Positions 41,395 to 49,643 of a stretch of 57,984 nucleotides of DNA are shown one piece after another. This stretch comes from Yoonia sp. Its GTDB lineage: Bacteria > Pseudomonadota > Alphaproteobacteria > Rhodobacterales > Rhodobacteraceae. The stretch spans positions 1 through 57,984 of the forward strand of contig JAQXEG010000043.1 in assembly GCA_029250945.1 (NCBI GenBank). The letters run 5' to 3'. Within the stretch, counting starts at the first letter, position 1; each line of letters opens with the position of its first letter. A program made the translations under genes and the position numbers. The notes beneath the pieces were generated by a model. That model saw nothing but the letters and a program-made list of their open reading frames with translations, was not told the origin of the DNA and searched no databases.

Positions 41395-42270
41395 TTATTC
41401 GCCCGGCACATTGCTACGCCATTTCATTGGCGTCAGCGCTTGGGCTTGGGCGTTGACCATTGCGGCCAGCCGCGCCTCGCCCGGACAACGAGGGATGGAT
41501 GCAATCGCACCGCTCAGGATATCCTTCATCCGTGCAATGGCACCTTCGACGCCCAGCTCGGTCACGGCATTGGGGCGACCGTGCAGATCGTCCTGCCCCA
41601 CCGGCTTGCCCAGCGTTGCCTCGTCATAAAGCGCGTCACGCAGATCGTCGGCTACCTGAAACGCCTCGCCGATACGCGCGCCCAGTTCTTCCCACTGTTC
41701 GGCATCTTGGCCGGCGGCCACCGCACCCATCTGGGTGGCAGCGATAAACAACGCGCCCGTCTTGGCACGGTGATAAGCGGACAGGTCAATGCTCTTTTCG
41801 CTTTCCCAGCCTTGACCCGCGCAGATGCCGTTGGGCATGCCCGTGCGATTGGCAAGGATGCGGATCAGGTTCACCGCACGCAGCGGATCATGCACAGCGG
41901 CCTGCGCCAGCACATCAAACGCCATCACAATCAGACTGTCGCCCGCGAGCACAGCCAGCGGTTCGCTATAGGCACGGTGCAGGCTTGGCTTGCCACGGCG
42001 CACATCCGCGTCATCAAAGCTGGGCAAATCATCATGCACCAGCGACGCGCAGTGGATCAGCTCAAGTGCGGCGGCGGCGGCATCGGCCAGTGGCGGCGTG
42101 TCATCACCACAGGCGGCGGCTACGCTCATTAAAATCGTCGGACGGATCCGCGCACCGCCAGGGGTCACCGCATAATGCAACGCACTGGCCAGCTTGCCCG
42201 GCGACGGGCTGGTCTGTCCTGCGCGCACCGCATTCAGAATGGCGCGGTCGATCCGGCTGACAAATGGCAT
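41395..42270 (-). CDS. crtE: Geranylgeranyl diphosphate synthase
   Basis: 291 aa from the ATG at 42270, preceded by AGAGGTG; the in-frame upstream extension would cross the PpsR operators. CrtE makes C20 diphosphate for phytoene and the phytyl tail. First aspartate-rich motif in HDDLPSFDDADVRRG, second in FQVADDLRD. It is divergent from crtD. Confidence 0.94.
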   Translation of the reverse strand: MPFVSRIDRAILNAVRAGQTSPSPGKLASALHYAVTPGGARIRPTILMSVAAACGDDTPPLADAAAAALELIHCASLVHDDLPSFDDADVRRGKPSLHRAYSEPLAVLAGDSLIVMAFDVLAQAAVHDPLRAVNLIRILANRTGMPNGICAGQGWESEKSIDLSAYHRAKTGALFIAATQMGAVAAGQDAEQWEELGARIGEAFQVADDLRDALYDEATLGKPVGQDDLHGRPNAVTELGVEGAIARMKDILSGAIASIPRCPGEARLAAMVNAQAQALTPMKWRSNVPGE

Positions 42271-42295
42271 AGGGTCACCTCTTTGAATTTCCGAA

Positions 42296-42313
42296 TGTAA
42301 TTTCTTGATGACA
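42296..42313. promoter_or_regulatory. PpsR-type operator 1, crtE/crtD promoter
   Basis: TGTAATTTCTTGATGACA fits TGT-N12-ACA; 25 bp centre-to-centre from the next site. Confidence 0.75.
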
Positions 42314-42320
42314 TTACATA

Positions 42321-42338
42321 TGTAAACTAAAGTGGACA
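42321..42338. promoter_or_regulatory. PpsR-type operator 2, crtE/crtD promoter
   Basis: TGTAAACTAAAGTGGACA fits TGT-N12-ACA. It is placed to act on both divergent genes. Confidence 0.75.
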
Positions 42339-42378
42339 GATTGAACTCGCTTGTCAATTCCCGTGATCAAAGGACACC

Positions 42379-43857
42379 ATGCCAAACCCCACCCCCAATA
42401 TCGTTGTGATCGGCGCTGGTATCGGCGGGCTGACGGCCGCGCTACAACTGGCGCATGGCGGCGCACGGGTTACGGTACTGGACAGCCACGATGCGCCCGG
42501 CGGCAAGATGCGCACGCGCCCCAGCGTCGCGGGGCCAGTGGATGCGGGGCCGACCGTGCTGACGCTGAAACATGTGTTCGACACCTTATTTCACGACGTG
42601 GGCGCAGATATCGCCGATCACGTGACTCTGCTGCCCGAACCGATCCTTGCGCGGCATTTCTGGCCCGACGGTACCCAGCTTGACCTAATGGCCGATCCCG
42701 CCGAAAGCCTGCGCAACATCCGCGATGTGTTCGGCGGCCGCGCTGCGCAACAGTTCACCACCTTCCGCGATCAGACCGCCCAACTGTTCGACGCCTTCGA
42801 CGCGCCCATGATGCAATCACAGGCCCCGACGCTGGCAGGGATGACGGCTCAGGTCCTGCGCAACCCCGCCATGATTCCCGCGATGCAATCACACCGGACC
42901 ATGACCCGCGCCCTGTCGCGGCGGTTCAGCGATCCGCGCTTGGTGCAACTGTTCGGGCGCTACGCCACCTATGTTGGCGGGGTGCCTGACCGGTCCCCTG
43001 CCCTCTTAAATCTGATTTCTCAGGCTGAGGGGCGCGGCGTCTGGCATGTGGTGGGCGGGATGCACAAACTGGCACAGGCCATCGCAGATCTGGCGACAGT
43101 CCACGGTGCTACGTTCCACTACAACACCCACGTCACGCGGGTTGAGACCCAAGACGGGCGTATCGCCGCCGTGCAAACCGACGCGGGCCGGATCAAGGCG
43201 GATGCGGTCCTGTTCAACGGCGACCCCCAAGCGCTCCATACGGGGTTGCTCGGCACGGGCGTGACACAAGCCGCGTCCGCGCAAACCCCGCGCAGCCTAT
43301 CAGCCTATGTCGCATCCTTCGCCAGCACCGCAACGGGCTTGCCGCTGGCCGGACATAACGTGATCTTTGCCGATGATCCCGCCACGGAATATGCGCCGCT
43401 ATCGCGCGACCAGATGCAAACCGATCCCACGCTTTATATCTGCGCCCAAGACCGCTTTGGCGGGCAAACCCCCACTGGCCCCGAACGGTTTGAGCTGATC
43501 ATGAACGCCAGCCCGACACCCCAAACGACCCCCGATCATAAGGAAGCCGAAACATGCCTGACGATTATCACCAACCGTCTGCGCAGCCGCGGGCTGCATC
43601 TGGATCCGTGGCCGACAGTGGCGGACCTGACGATGCCGCAGGATTTCAACACGGTATTTCCGGCGTCCCACGGGTCGCTTTACGGGCGATCCCCGCAGGG
43701 GTTGCTGGCGGCGTTCAAACGACCCACGGCGCGGACCCCGATCGCGGGGCTTTATCTGGCGGGGGGCGGGGTGCATCCGGGGGCGGGGGTGCCGATGGCG
43801 GCGCTCTCCGGTCAGCACGCGGGCGCGGCGATGCTACAGGACCTGCATTTAACCTAG
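42379..43857 (+). CDS. crtD: Methoxyneurosporene/hydroxyneurosporene desaturase
   Basis: 492 aa, FAD-dependent carotenoid 3,4-desaturase. N-terminal VVIGAGIGGLTAALQLAHGGARVTVLD, the APGGKMRT motif, and a C-terminal GLYLAGGGVHPGAGVPMAALSGQHAG. I call it crtD rather than crtI because it is paired with crtC and divergent from crtE as in Rhodobacter, and a second desaturase (46280-47824) lies next to crtB. An AAAGGA ribosome site precedes the ATG. Confidence 0.9.
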   Translation: MPNPTPNIVVIGAGIGGLTAALQLAHGGARVTVLDSHDAPGGKMRTRPSVAGPVDAGPTVLTLKHVFDTLFHDVGADIADHVTLLPEPILARHFWPDGTQLDLMADPAESLRNIRDVFGGRAAQQFTTFRDQTAQLFDAFDAPMMQSQAPTLAGMTAQVLRNPAMIPAMQSHRTMTRALSRRFSDPRLVQLFGRYATYVGGVPDRSPALLNLISQAEGRGVWHVVGGMHKLAQAIADLATVHGATFHYNTHVTRVETQDGRIAAVQTDAGRIKADAVLFNGDPQALHTGLLGTGVTQAASAQTPRSLSAYVASFASTATGLPLAGHNVIFADDPATEYAPLSRDQMQTDPTLYICAQDRFGGQTPTGPERFELIMNASPTPQTTPDHKEAETCLTIITNRLRSRGLHLDPWPTVADLTMPQDFNTVFPASHGSLYGRSPQGLLAAFKRPTARTPIAGLYLAGGGVHPGAGVPMAALSGQHAGAAMLQDLHLT

Positions 43858-43859
43858 AC

Positions 43860-44768
43860 GTGCCTGCGGGCGGCTATGCGTGGTGGTATATCGACGGGGT
43901 CAGCGATTGCGGCACGCGCGCGGTATCGGTGATCGGCTTTATCGGGTCGGTGTTTTCGCCGTGGTATGCATGGTCAGGGCGTGGCGATCCGGCCAACAAC
44001 TGTTGCATCAACGTGGCGACCTATGGCCCCGGCGGGCGGTTCACCATGACCGACCGCGGGCGCAACGCCCTGCGCCAGACCCCCGACAGCCTGACCATCG
44101 GGCCATCATCAATGCACTGGAAAGACGGGCAGTTGGTCATCAACATTGATGAGGTATCATCGCCCCCACTGATCAGCCGCGTGCGTGGCACGATCACCGT
44201 GACACCATCCGCGATCACAGATGTAGAACTGCCGCTCACCCCCGACGGCGCGCATATCTGGCGGCCGTTCGGCCCGTCCAGCCGAATCAATGTGGATTTG
44301 CAGGCAAAGGGCTGGCAATTCGACGGCCACGGCTATTTCGATGCGAATTTCGGCACCCGCCCGCTCGAGGATGATTTTAGCTATTGGACATGGGGCCGCT
44401 TCCCAACCCGCGACGGCGCAACCTGTTTCTACGACGCGACGCGGCGGGATGGCACGGCGCTAAACGCGGCCATGGCGTTCCAGCCCGACGGATCGGCCCA
44501 CCAAATCGCGGCACCGGATAACGCGCCGATGAAACGCAGCCTTTGGGCTTTGCGGCGCGAAACACGCGCCGATGCGGGATGTGTGCCGCGCCAGATCAAA
44601 CCGATGCTGGACGCGCCGTTCTACAACCGCTCCGTCGTAGAAACCCAGATCAATGGCGAGGTGGTGCAAGGCGTGCACGAGGCGGTTGATCTCAACCGCT
44701 ACCGGTCAAAACTGCTTAAACCGATGCTAGCCTGCCGCGTGCCACGACGGGCGTACTGGTCGTTCTAG
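43860..44768 (+). CDS. crtC: Hydroxyneurosporene synthase (carotenoid 1,2-hydratase)
   Basis: CrtC adds water to the psi end of neurosporene or lycopene. I choose the GTG at 43860, two bases after the crtD stop. It keeps the conserved opening PAGGYAWWYIDG, and no ATG, GTG or TTG exists further upstream between the crtD-internal region and it. That gives 302 aa. A second GTG 23 codons later would give about 279 aa, near the shortest annotated relatives. Typical segments are VIGFIGSVFSPWYAWSGR and NVATYGPGGRFTMTDRGR. Its stop overlaps that of tspO through CTAG. Confidence 0.88.
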   Translation: MPAGGYAWWYIDGVSDCGTRAVSVIGFIGSVFSPWYAWSGRGDPANNCCINVATYGPGGRFTMTDRGRNALRQTPDSLTIGPSSMHWKDGQLVINIDEVSSPPLISRVRGTITVTPSAITDVELPLTPDGAHIWRPFGPSSRINVDLQAKGWQFDGHGYFDANFGTRPLEDDFSYWTWGRFPTRDGATCFYDATRRDGTALNAAMAFQPDGSAHQIAAPDNAPMKRSLWALRRETRADAGCVPRQIKPMLDAPFYNRSVVETQINGEVVQGVHEAVDLNRYRSKLLKPMLACRVPRRAYWSF

Positions 44769-45253
44769 TCGGACATATCGCGCGGGGCGACATCGGGGTT
44801 CAGGCGGGCGACTGACGCATTCAACGCCGCCGCCACCGTGATCCACGCCATGAACGGCAGGAACGCGATCCCCGCGAGCGTATCAAGCTGAAACATCGAC
44901 ACCGTGCAACCCAGCACCGCAATCAACAGCGGCCCCATGACCAAGAGCGCGCCCTTCAGGCGGCGCAAACCAAAGAACACCGGCGTCCATAATGTCGACA
45001 ACGCGGCTTGCATCGTCCAGAACGCCATCGCGGTGCCGCTGCCATCCATCCCCGCCACACGCGCACCCGCAAATGAAATGCACAAATAAATCGTGGTCCA
45101 CGCCACAGGGAACACCCAATTGGGCGGGGTCCATGCGGGCTTCGCCAACGACTGATACCAAGGACCGGGCTGAAACACCGCACCGGTCGCACCTGCGGCC
45201 CCGCAGGCCACCATCAAAATAGCGAAAATAAAAATATCCATGAACAGCATCAT
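44765..45253 (-). CDS. tspO: TspO/MBR tryptophan-rich sensory protein
   Basis: 162 aa (or 158 from the ATG at 45241) with five membrane helices and the conserved SLAKPAWTPPNWVFPVAWTTIY. In Rhodobacter, TspO sits in the outer membrane, binds porphyrins and modulates photosynthesis gene expression in response to oxygen. It is the last gene of crtI-crtB-tspO. Confidence 0.92.
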   Translation of the reverse strand: MMLFMDIFIFAILMVACGAAGATGAVFQPGPWYQSLAKPAWTPPNWVFPVAWTTIYLCISFAGARVAGMDGSGTAMAFWTMQAALSTLWTPVFFGLRRLKGALLVMGPLLIAVLGCTVSMFQLDTLAGIAFLPFMAWITVAAALNASVARLNPDVAPRDMSD

Positions 45254-45290
45254 AGAGCCAAGATTACTCGGCCGCTATCCTTGATTGATC

Positions 45291-46283
45291 CTACGCCTGT
45301 AGGGTCGACATCACAGCGGCCAGCGCGGCACCCGCACCTGCATTCTGGGTCGACGCACCAACAGCGGCGGCATCCACCAAAAACGCCACCTCATCCAAGG
45401 GGCGGGCAAACAGCACAGGCGATTGTGGCAAGATGACAGTCCCCGCGCTGCGCACGGCAGCCTTGCCGATCAGGCCGACCTTGGCAGCCTTGGTCGTGCG
45501 GGCACGCACGGTGACCGTATCATGGGCATTGCGGCGCACCGACGCGGCGATCCCGGCATAGATATAGCGGGCGGCAAAAATCCCTGTGCGCGCAGGCATC
45601 GGCAGCTTACGAATACCCGCCTCTGACCGGATATACAGGCGCTGCGCCTCGGCCAGCAGACGGCGAACCATGCGGCGAATTTCGGGCGTCGCGGCAGGGT
45701 TGGCAAAGAAGTCATCAACGCTGATCCCCGCCTCATCCAGCCAGTCCGTCGGCAGGTAAATCCGGCCTGCGCGGGCATCCTCGCCCACGTCGCGGGCAAT
45801 GTTGGTCAGCTGCATCGCGACACCCAGATCACAGGCACGGGCCAGCGCATCAGGGTCACGCGCGCGCATCAGCACACACATCATCGCGCCCACAGCAGAC
45901 GCCACACGGGCGGAATAATCACGGACCTCTGACAGGGTCGCATAGCGGCGTTCCACCGCGTCCCATGCGAGGCCCTCTAAAAGCGCCTCGGGCAAGGCGC
46001 GGGGCATGTTGAATTCAGCAATGATCGCGGCAAACGCCCGATCCTCCGGCGCGTTGCGCGGCGTGCCGGCATAGGCCAGATCCAAACGGTCACGCAGATC
46101 AAGCACCGCACGGGCCTTATTATCGCCCTCGTCAACCTCGTCATCGGCCAGACGGCAAAACGCATATAGCGCCAGCGCAGGATCGCGCACTGATGCTGGC
46201 AACAGCTTAGACGCGGCATGAAATGACAGGGACCCTGTGCGGATCACATCGCGGCAGTGGGCCAGATCGGAAGGGGCGATCAT
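45291..46283 (-). CDS. crtB: Phytoene synthase
   Basis: CrtB joins two geranylgeranyl diphosphates to phytoene. 330 aa with aspartate-rich motifs in FCRLADDEVDEGDN and AMQLTNIARDVGEDARAGRIYLPTDWL. It overlaps crtI by 4 bp. Confidence 0.94.
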   Translation of the reverse strand: MIAPSDLAHCRDVIRTGSLSFHAASKLLPASVRDPALALYAFCRLADDEVDEGDNKARAVLDLRDRLDLAYAGTPRNAPEDRAFAAIIAEFNMPRALPEALLEGLAWDAVERRYATLSEVRDYSARVASAVGAMMCVLMRARDPDALARACDLGVAMQLTNIARDVGEDARAGRIYLPTDWLDEAGISVDDFFANPAATPEIRRMVRRLLAEAQRLYIRSEAGIRKLPMPARTGIFAARYIYAGIAASVRRNAHDTVTVRARTTKAAKVGLIGKAAVRSAGTVILPQSPVLFARPLDEVAFLVDAAAVGASTQNAGAGAALAAVMSTLQA

Positions 46284-47824
46284 TCAGCAACCATGCGGGC
46301 GGCGGCCGCCATCACAGGCGCATCGGGGATCAGCTTAGCCACGACCTCAGCGCTGGATACGACACCGGGCAGACCAGCACCGGGATGCGTGCCAGCACCA
46401 ACCAGATACAGGCCCGGCAATTCCTCGGACACGTTGTGGGGGCGGAACCACGCGCTTTGCAAAATGCGCGGCTCGATCGAGAAACCGGCGCCATGAGGGC
46501 TTAGGTAACGGTCGCGAAATGTGTCCGGCGTGAACGTCAGCTCTGTGCTGATATGATCGCGGAAACCGGGCATTACGGTTTCAAGAACCTCGGCCACCTT
46601 GTTGCGATAGATGCTTGCCTCACGGGCCCAATTCACAGGGTCCTTCCAACCGGTATGAGGCACAGGCGACAGCACATAGAACGTATCATCACCATCGGGT
46701 GCAACGCTTGGATCGGTCACAGACGGGCGGTGGATATACAGGCTCATGTCGTCTGACAAACGCCCCTTCATAAAAATCTCTCGCAGGAGTTTTGTGTACC
46801 CTTGCCCGTTCAGGATCGTGTGGTGGCCCAGATCGGGCCACTTGTCCTTGGTGCCTTTGGTTCCGAAATACCAAACATACAGGCCCATCGACCAGCGCCG
46901 TTTGCGCAGACGGTTCGTGGTCCAACGGCGGCGCGGATGATTGCGCAGCAGGCGGTCATAGGTGTGACCGGCATCCGCGTTGGAAATCACTAGCGGGGCC
47001 TCGGCCACCTCACCATCCGTCAGGCGCACGCCAGAGGCACGGCCATGGGTCGTCAGAATTTCATCAACTTCGGCGCCGTGTCGAATGGCGCCGCCTTGCA
47101 CCTTGATCACACGGGCCATCGCATCGGCAAGCGCCTGCACACCGCCCATCGCGTAATGCACGCCGTGTTCTTTTTCCAGATAGGCGACCAGCGCATACAT
47201 CGACGTCACATGGGCGGGATCACCGCCGATAAACAGCGGATGAAATGACAACGCCATGCGCAGTTTTTCATTCTTCACGCGTGACGCGACATGGTGATAA
47301 ATCGACCGGTCGGCGCGCATCATCGCAAATTGCGGCAGCACCTTGATCGTTTCCCACGCCTTATGCATCGGCTTGGCGACCATGCCTTCATACGCGATTT
47401 TATAGCGCGCGTGGCTGTCGGCCATGAACCGTTTGTAGCCTTTGACATCACGCGGGGCGAGCTTGGCCACAGCCTCCAACATGCGATCATCATCGCCGCA
47501 GGCCTCAAACGTGGTGCCATCGGGCCAGCGGATTTCATAGAACGGGTCCATCGGTTTCAGCGCGACATCGGCGTTAAAATCACGCCCACATGCGGCCCAT
47601 AATTCCTCGAACACCATGGGGGCCGTGACAATCGTGGGGCCCAGATCAAAGCGGTGACCGTCTTGGTCAATTGACGACCCGCGCCCCCCTGCCCTGTCCA
47701 GCCGGTCCAGCACCGTCACACGGTACCCCTTGGCCCCAAGACGCATCGCCGCCGCAAGACCGCCCAGCCCTGCACCAATCACAAGCGCGCGGTTATCCGG
47801 CGCAATATGGGAATCTGTAAACAT
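46280..47824 (-). CDS. crtI: Phytoene desaturase
   Basis: 514 aa FAD-dependent desaturase converting phytoene to neurosporene (three steps in the spheroidene pathway). FAD motif ALVIGAGLGGLAAAMRLGAKGYRVTVLD, RAGGRGSSIDQDGHRFDLGPTIVT, and C-terminal GLYLVGAGTHPGAGLPGVVSSAE. It is the first gene of crtI-crtB-tspO and divergent from crtA across three PpsR-type sites. Confidence 0.95.
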   Translation of the reverse strand: MFTDSHIAPDNRALVIGAGLGGLAAAMRLGAKGYRVTVLDRLDRAGGRGSSIDQDGHRFDLGPTIVTAPMVFEELWAACGRDFNADVALKPMDPFYEIRWPDGTTFEACGDDDRMLEAVAKLAPRDVKGYKRFMADSHARYKIAYEGMVAKPMHKAWETIKVLPQFAMMRADRSIYHHVASRVKNEKLRMALSFHPLFIGGDPAHVTSMYALVAYLEKEHGVHYAMGGVQALADAMARVIKVQGGAIRHGAEVDEILTTHGRASGVRLTDGEVAEAPLVISNADAGHTYDRLLRNHPRRRWTTNRLRKRRWSMGLYVWYFGTKGTKDKWPDLGHHTILNGQGYTKLLREIFMKGRLSDDMSLYIHRPSVTDPSVAPDGDDTFYVLSPVPHTGWKDPVNWAREASIYRNKVAEVLETVMPGFRDHISTELTFTPDTFRDRYLSPHGAGFSIEPRILQSAWFRPHNVSEELPGLYLVGAGTHPGAGLPGVVSSAEVVAKLIPDAPVMAAAARMVAE

Positions 47825-47840
47825 GGGGACAGGCTATATG

Positions 47841-47858
47841 TGTCTAGTTTGGTTTACA
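47841..47858. promoter_or_regulatory. PpsR-type operator 1, crtI/crtA promoter
   Basis: TGTCTAGTTTGGTTTACA fits TGT-N12-ACA, 16 bp upstream of crtI. Confidence 0.75.
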
Positions 47859-47865
47859 ACTTTGT

Positions 47866-47882
47866 TGTCAACTATCTTCACA
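47866..47882. promoter_or_regulatory. PpsR-like operator with 11-bp spacing
   Basis: TGTCAACTATCTTCACA has the half-sites but N11 instead of N12. It keeps the 25-bp tandem spacing seen at crtE and bchC, so it may still bind. Confidence 0.5.
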
Positions 47883-47896
47883 AGGCGGCGGATATA

Positions 47897-47914
47897 TGTC
47901 AGCCTTGCGCGACA
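47897..47914. promoter_or_regulatory. PpsR-type operator 3, crtA proximal
   Basis: TGTCAGCCTTGCGCGACA fits TGTc-N10-gACA and overlaps an upstream in-frame ATG (47896), which argues for crtA starting at 47935. Confidence 0.68.
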
Positions 47915-47934
47915 ATTCAAGGATTCCAACGCCC

Positions 47935-48639
47935 ATGAGCCAAGTCACCACAATCAGCTTTTTCCGCTTTGACGGGCTGCGCGCACGGGCGTGGGCGCTA
48001 TGGATGATGGGGGCAGGGCGCAGCCCGATGGCACGCGTGCCGGGCATCCGGTTTTGGAAGCTGTGTGGCTCTGGCGGCGGGGTTGGTTTCACCCCACGCA
48101 TCAACATCGACGTCATCGCCATTCTGGCCACATGGGACGACGCAGACACCGCCGCGACCCAGACCCAGACAGCACCCATATTCAAGCGCTACGCCGCACG
48201 GGCCGCCGAAAGCTGGACCATCCACCTGACCACCAACAGCGTGCGCGGGCAATGGGCCGGACAAGCCCCGTTTTCAGTGTCTAACACGAATCATATCGGC
48301 CCGATTGGCGTCCTGACACGGGCCACGATCAAGCCAAAGATCCTACGCCGTTTCTGGGGCCGCGTGCCAGATATTTCCGACCGGATCGCCGCCGACCCGA
48401 ATGTGCTGTTCAAGATCGGGATCGGGGAAACGCCCCTGTTCCAACAGGTCACATTCTCGCTCTGGCCCGATGCGGCATCGATCCACAATTTCGCCCGCAC
48501 AGGGCACCATGCAGAGGCCATTAAATCCGTCCGCGCAGACGGCTGGTTTCGCGAAGAACTCTATGCCCGTTTCACCCTGCAATCGCAGACCGGATCATGG
48601 GCCGACACAGACATCCCAACACGATTGGACGCGGCATGA
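47935..48639 (+). CDS. crtA: Spheroidene monooxygenase
   Basis: CrtA introduces the 2-keto group, turning spheroidene to spheroidenone under oxygen. 234 aa from the ATG at 47935, preceded by AAGGA; an ATG 39 bp upstream lies in a PpsR site. Segments such as SFFRFDGLRARAWALWMMGAGR and WKLCGSGGGVGFTPRIN are typical. The stop overlaps the bchI start (ATGA). Confidence 0.93.
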   Translation: MSQVTTISFFRFDGLRARAWALWMMGAGRSPMARVPGIRFWKLCGSGGGVGFTPRINIDVIAILATWDDADTAATQTQTAPIFKRYAARAAESWTIHLTTNSVRGQWAGQAPFSVSNTNHIGPIGVLTRATIKPKILRRFWGRVPDISDRIAADPNVLFKIGIGETPLFQQVTFSLWPDAASIHNFARTGHHAEAIKSVRADGWFREELYARFTLQSQTGSWADTDIPTRLDAA

Positions 48640-49643
48640 AGCAGCCATTCCCCTTTTCCGCCATCGTCGGGCAAACCGACATGAAACTGGCTATGACCCT
48701 GACGGCAATCGACCCGTCGATTGGCGGCGTGCTGGTGTTCGGCGACCGCGGCACCGGCAAATCCACCGCCGTACGCGCCCTTGCCGCGCTGCTACCGCCG
48801 ATTACCGCCGTCAAAGGGTGCCCCGTCAACAGCGCGACCCCCGCCGACTGCCCCGACTGGGCGCATGTCACGGGCAAAACCCTGCACGATGTGCCCACCC
48901 CCGTCATCGACCTGCCCCTTGGTGCGTCAGAGGATCGGGTCACCGGCGCGCTTGATATCGAAAAGGCGCTGACATCGGGTGAAAAGGCGTTTCAACCTGG
49001 CCTTCTTGCCGCCGCCAACCGCGGGTATCTTTATATCGACGAGGTGAACCTGCTAGAGGATCATATCGTCGATCTGCTGCTCGACGTGGCGCAATCAGGC
49101 GAGAACGTGATCGAGCGTGAAGGGCTGTCGATCCGGCACGCCGCCCGCTTTGTCCTTGTCGGGTCCGGCAATCCCGAAGAGGGCGAATTGCGCCCGCAAT
49201 TGCTCGACCGGTTTGGGTTGTCCGTCGACGTGGCCTCGCCCACCGATATTGATGAACGGGTTGAGGTTATCAAACGCCGCGACGCTTATGAAAATAACCA
49301 CGCCGCCTTCATGCTGCGCTGGCAGGCCGAGGATGCTGCGCTGCGCGATCAAATTCTGGGCGCACGCGAAACACTGAAAAAGTTGAAAACACCTGACAGC
49401 AGTCTGCGTGATGTCGCCATGCTTTGCCTGAAACTCGGCTCTGACGGATTGCGCGGCGAATTGACCCTGCTCAAGGCCGCCCGCGCCTATGCCGCGCTGC
49501 GCAATGACACCGCGCTGACTCGCGCCCATGTCGGTGACACGGCTGGGCTTGTGCTGCGGCACCGCTTGCGGCGCGATCCGCTGGATGACGCGGGCTCAGG
49601 CACACGCGTGACCCGTATCGTAGCCGAGGTATTGGACGCGTAA
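48636..49643 (+). CDS. bchI: Magnesium chelatase, I subunit
   Basis: 335 aa AAA+ ATPase of Mg chelatase from the ATG at 48636. Walker A GDRGTGKST, Walker B YLYIDEVNLLEDHIVDLLLDVA, and the sensor region VGSGNPEEGELRPQLLDRFGL. It forms rings with BchD. Its TAA shares one base with the bchD start (TAATG). Confidence 0.97.
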   Translation: MKQPFPFSAIVGQTDMKLAMTLTAIDPSIGGVLVFGDRGTGKSTAVRALAALLPPITAVKGCPVNSATPADCPDWAHVTGKTLHDVPTPVIDLPLGASEDRVTGALDIEKALTSGEKAFQPGLLAAANRGYLYIDEVNLLEDHIVDLLLDVAQSGENVIEREGLSIRHAARFVLVGSGNPEEGELRPQLLDRFGLSVDVASPTDIDERVEVIKRRDAYENNHAAFMLRWQAEDAALRDQILGARETLKKLKTPDSSLRDVAMLCLKLGSDGLRGELTLLKAARAYAALRNDTALTRAHVGDTAGLVLRHRLRRDPLDDAGSGTRVTRIVAEVLDA

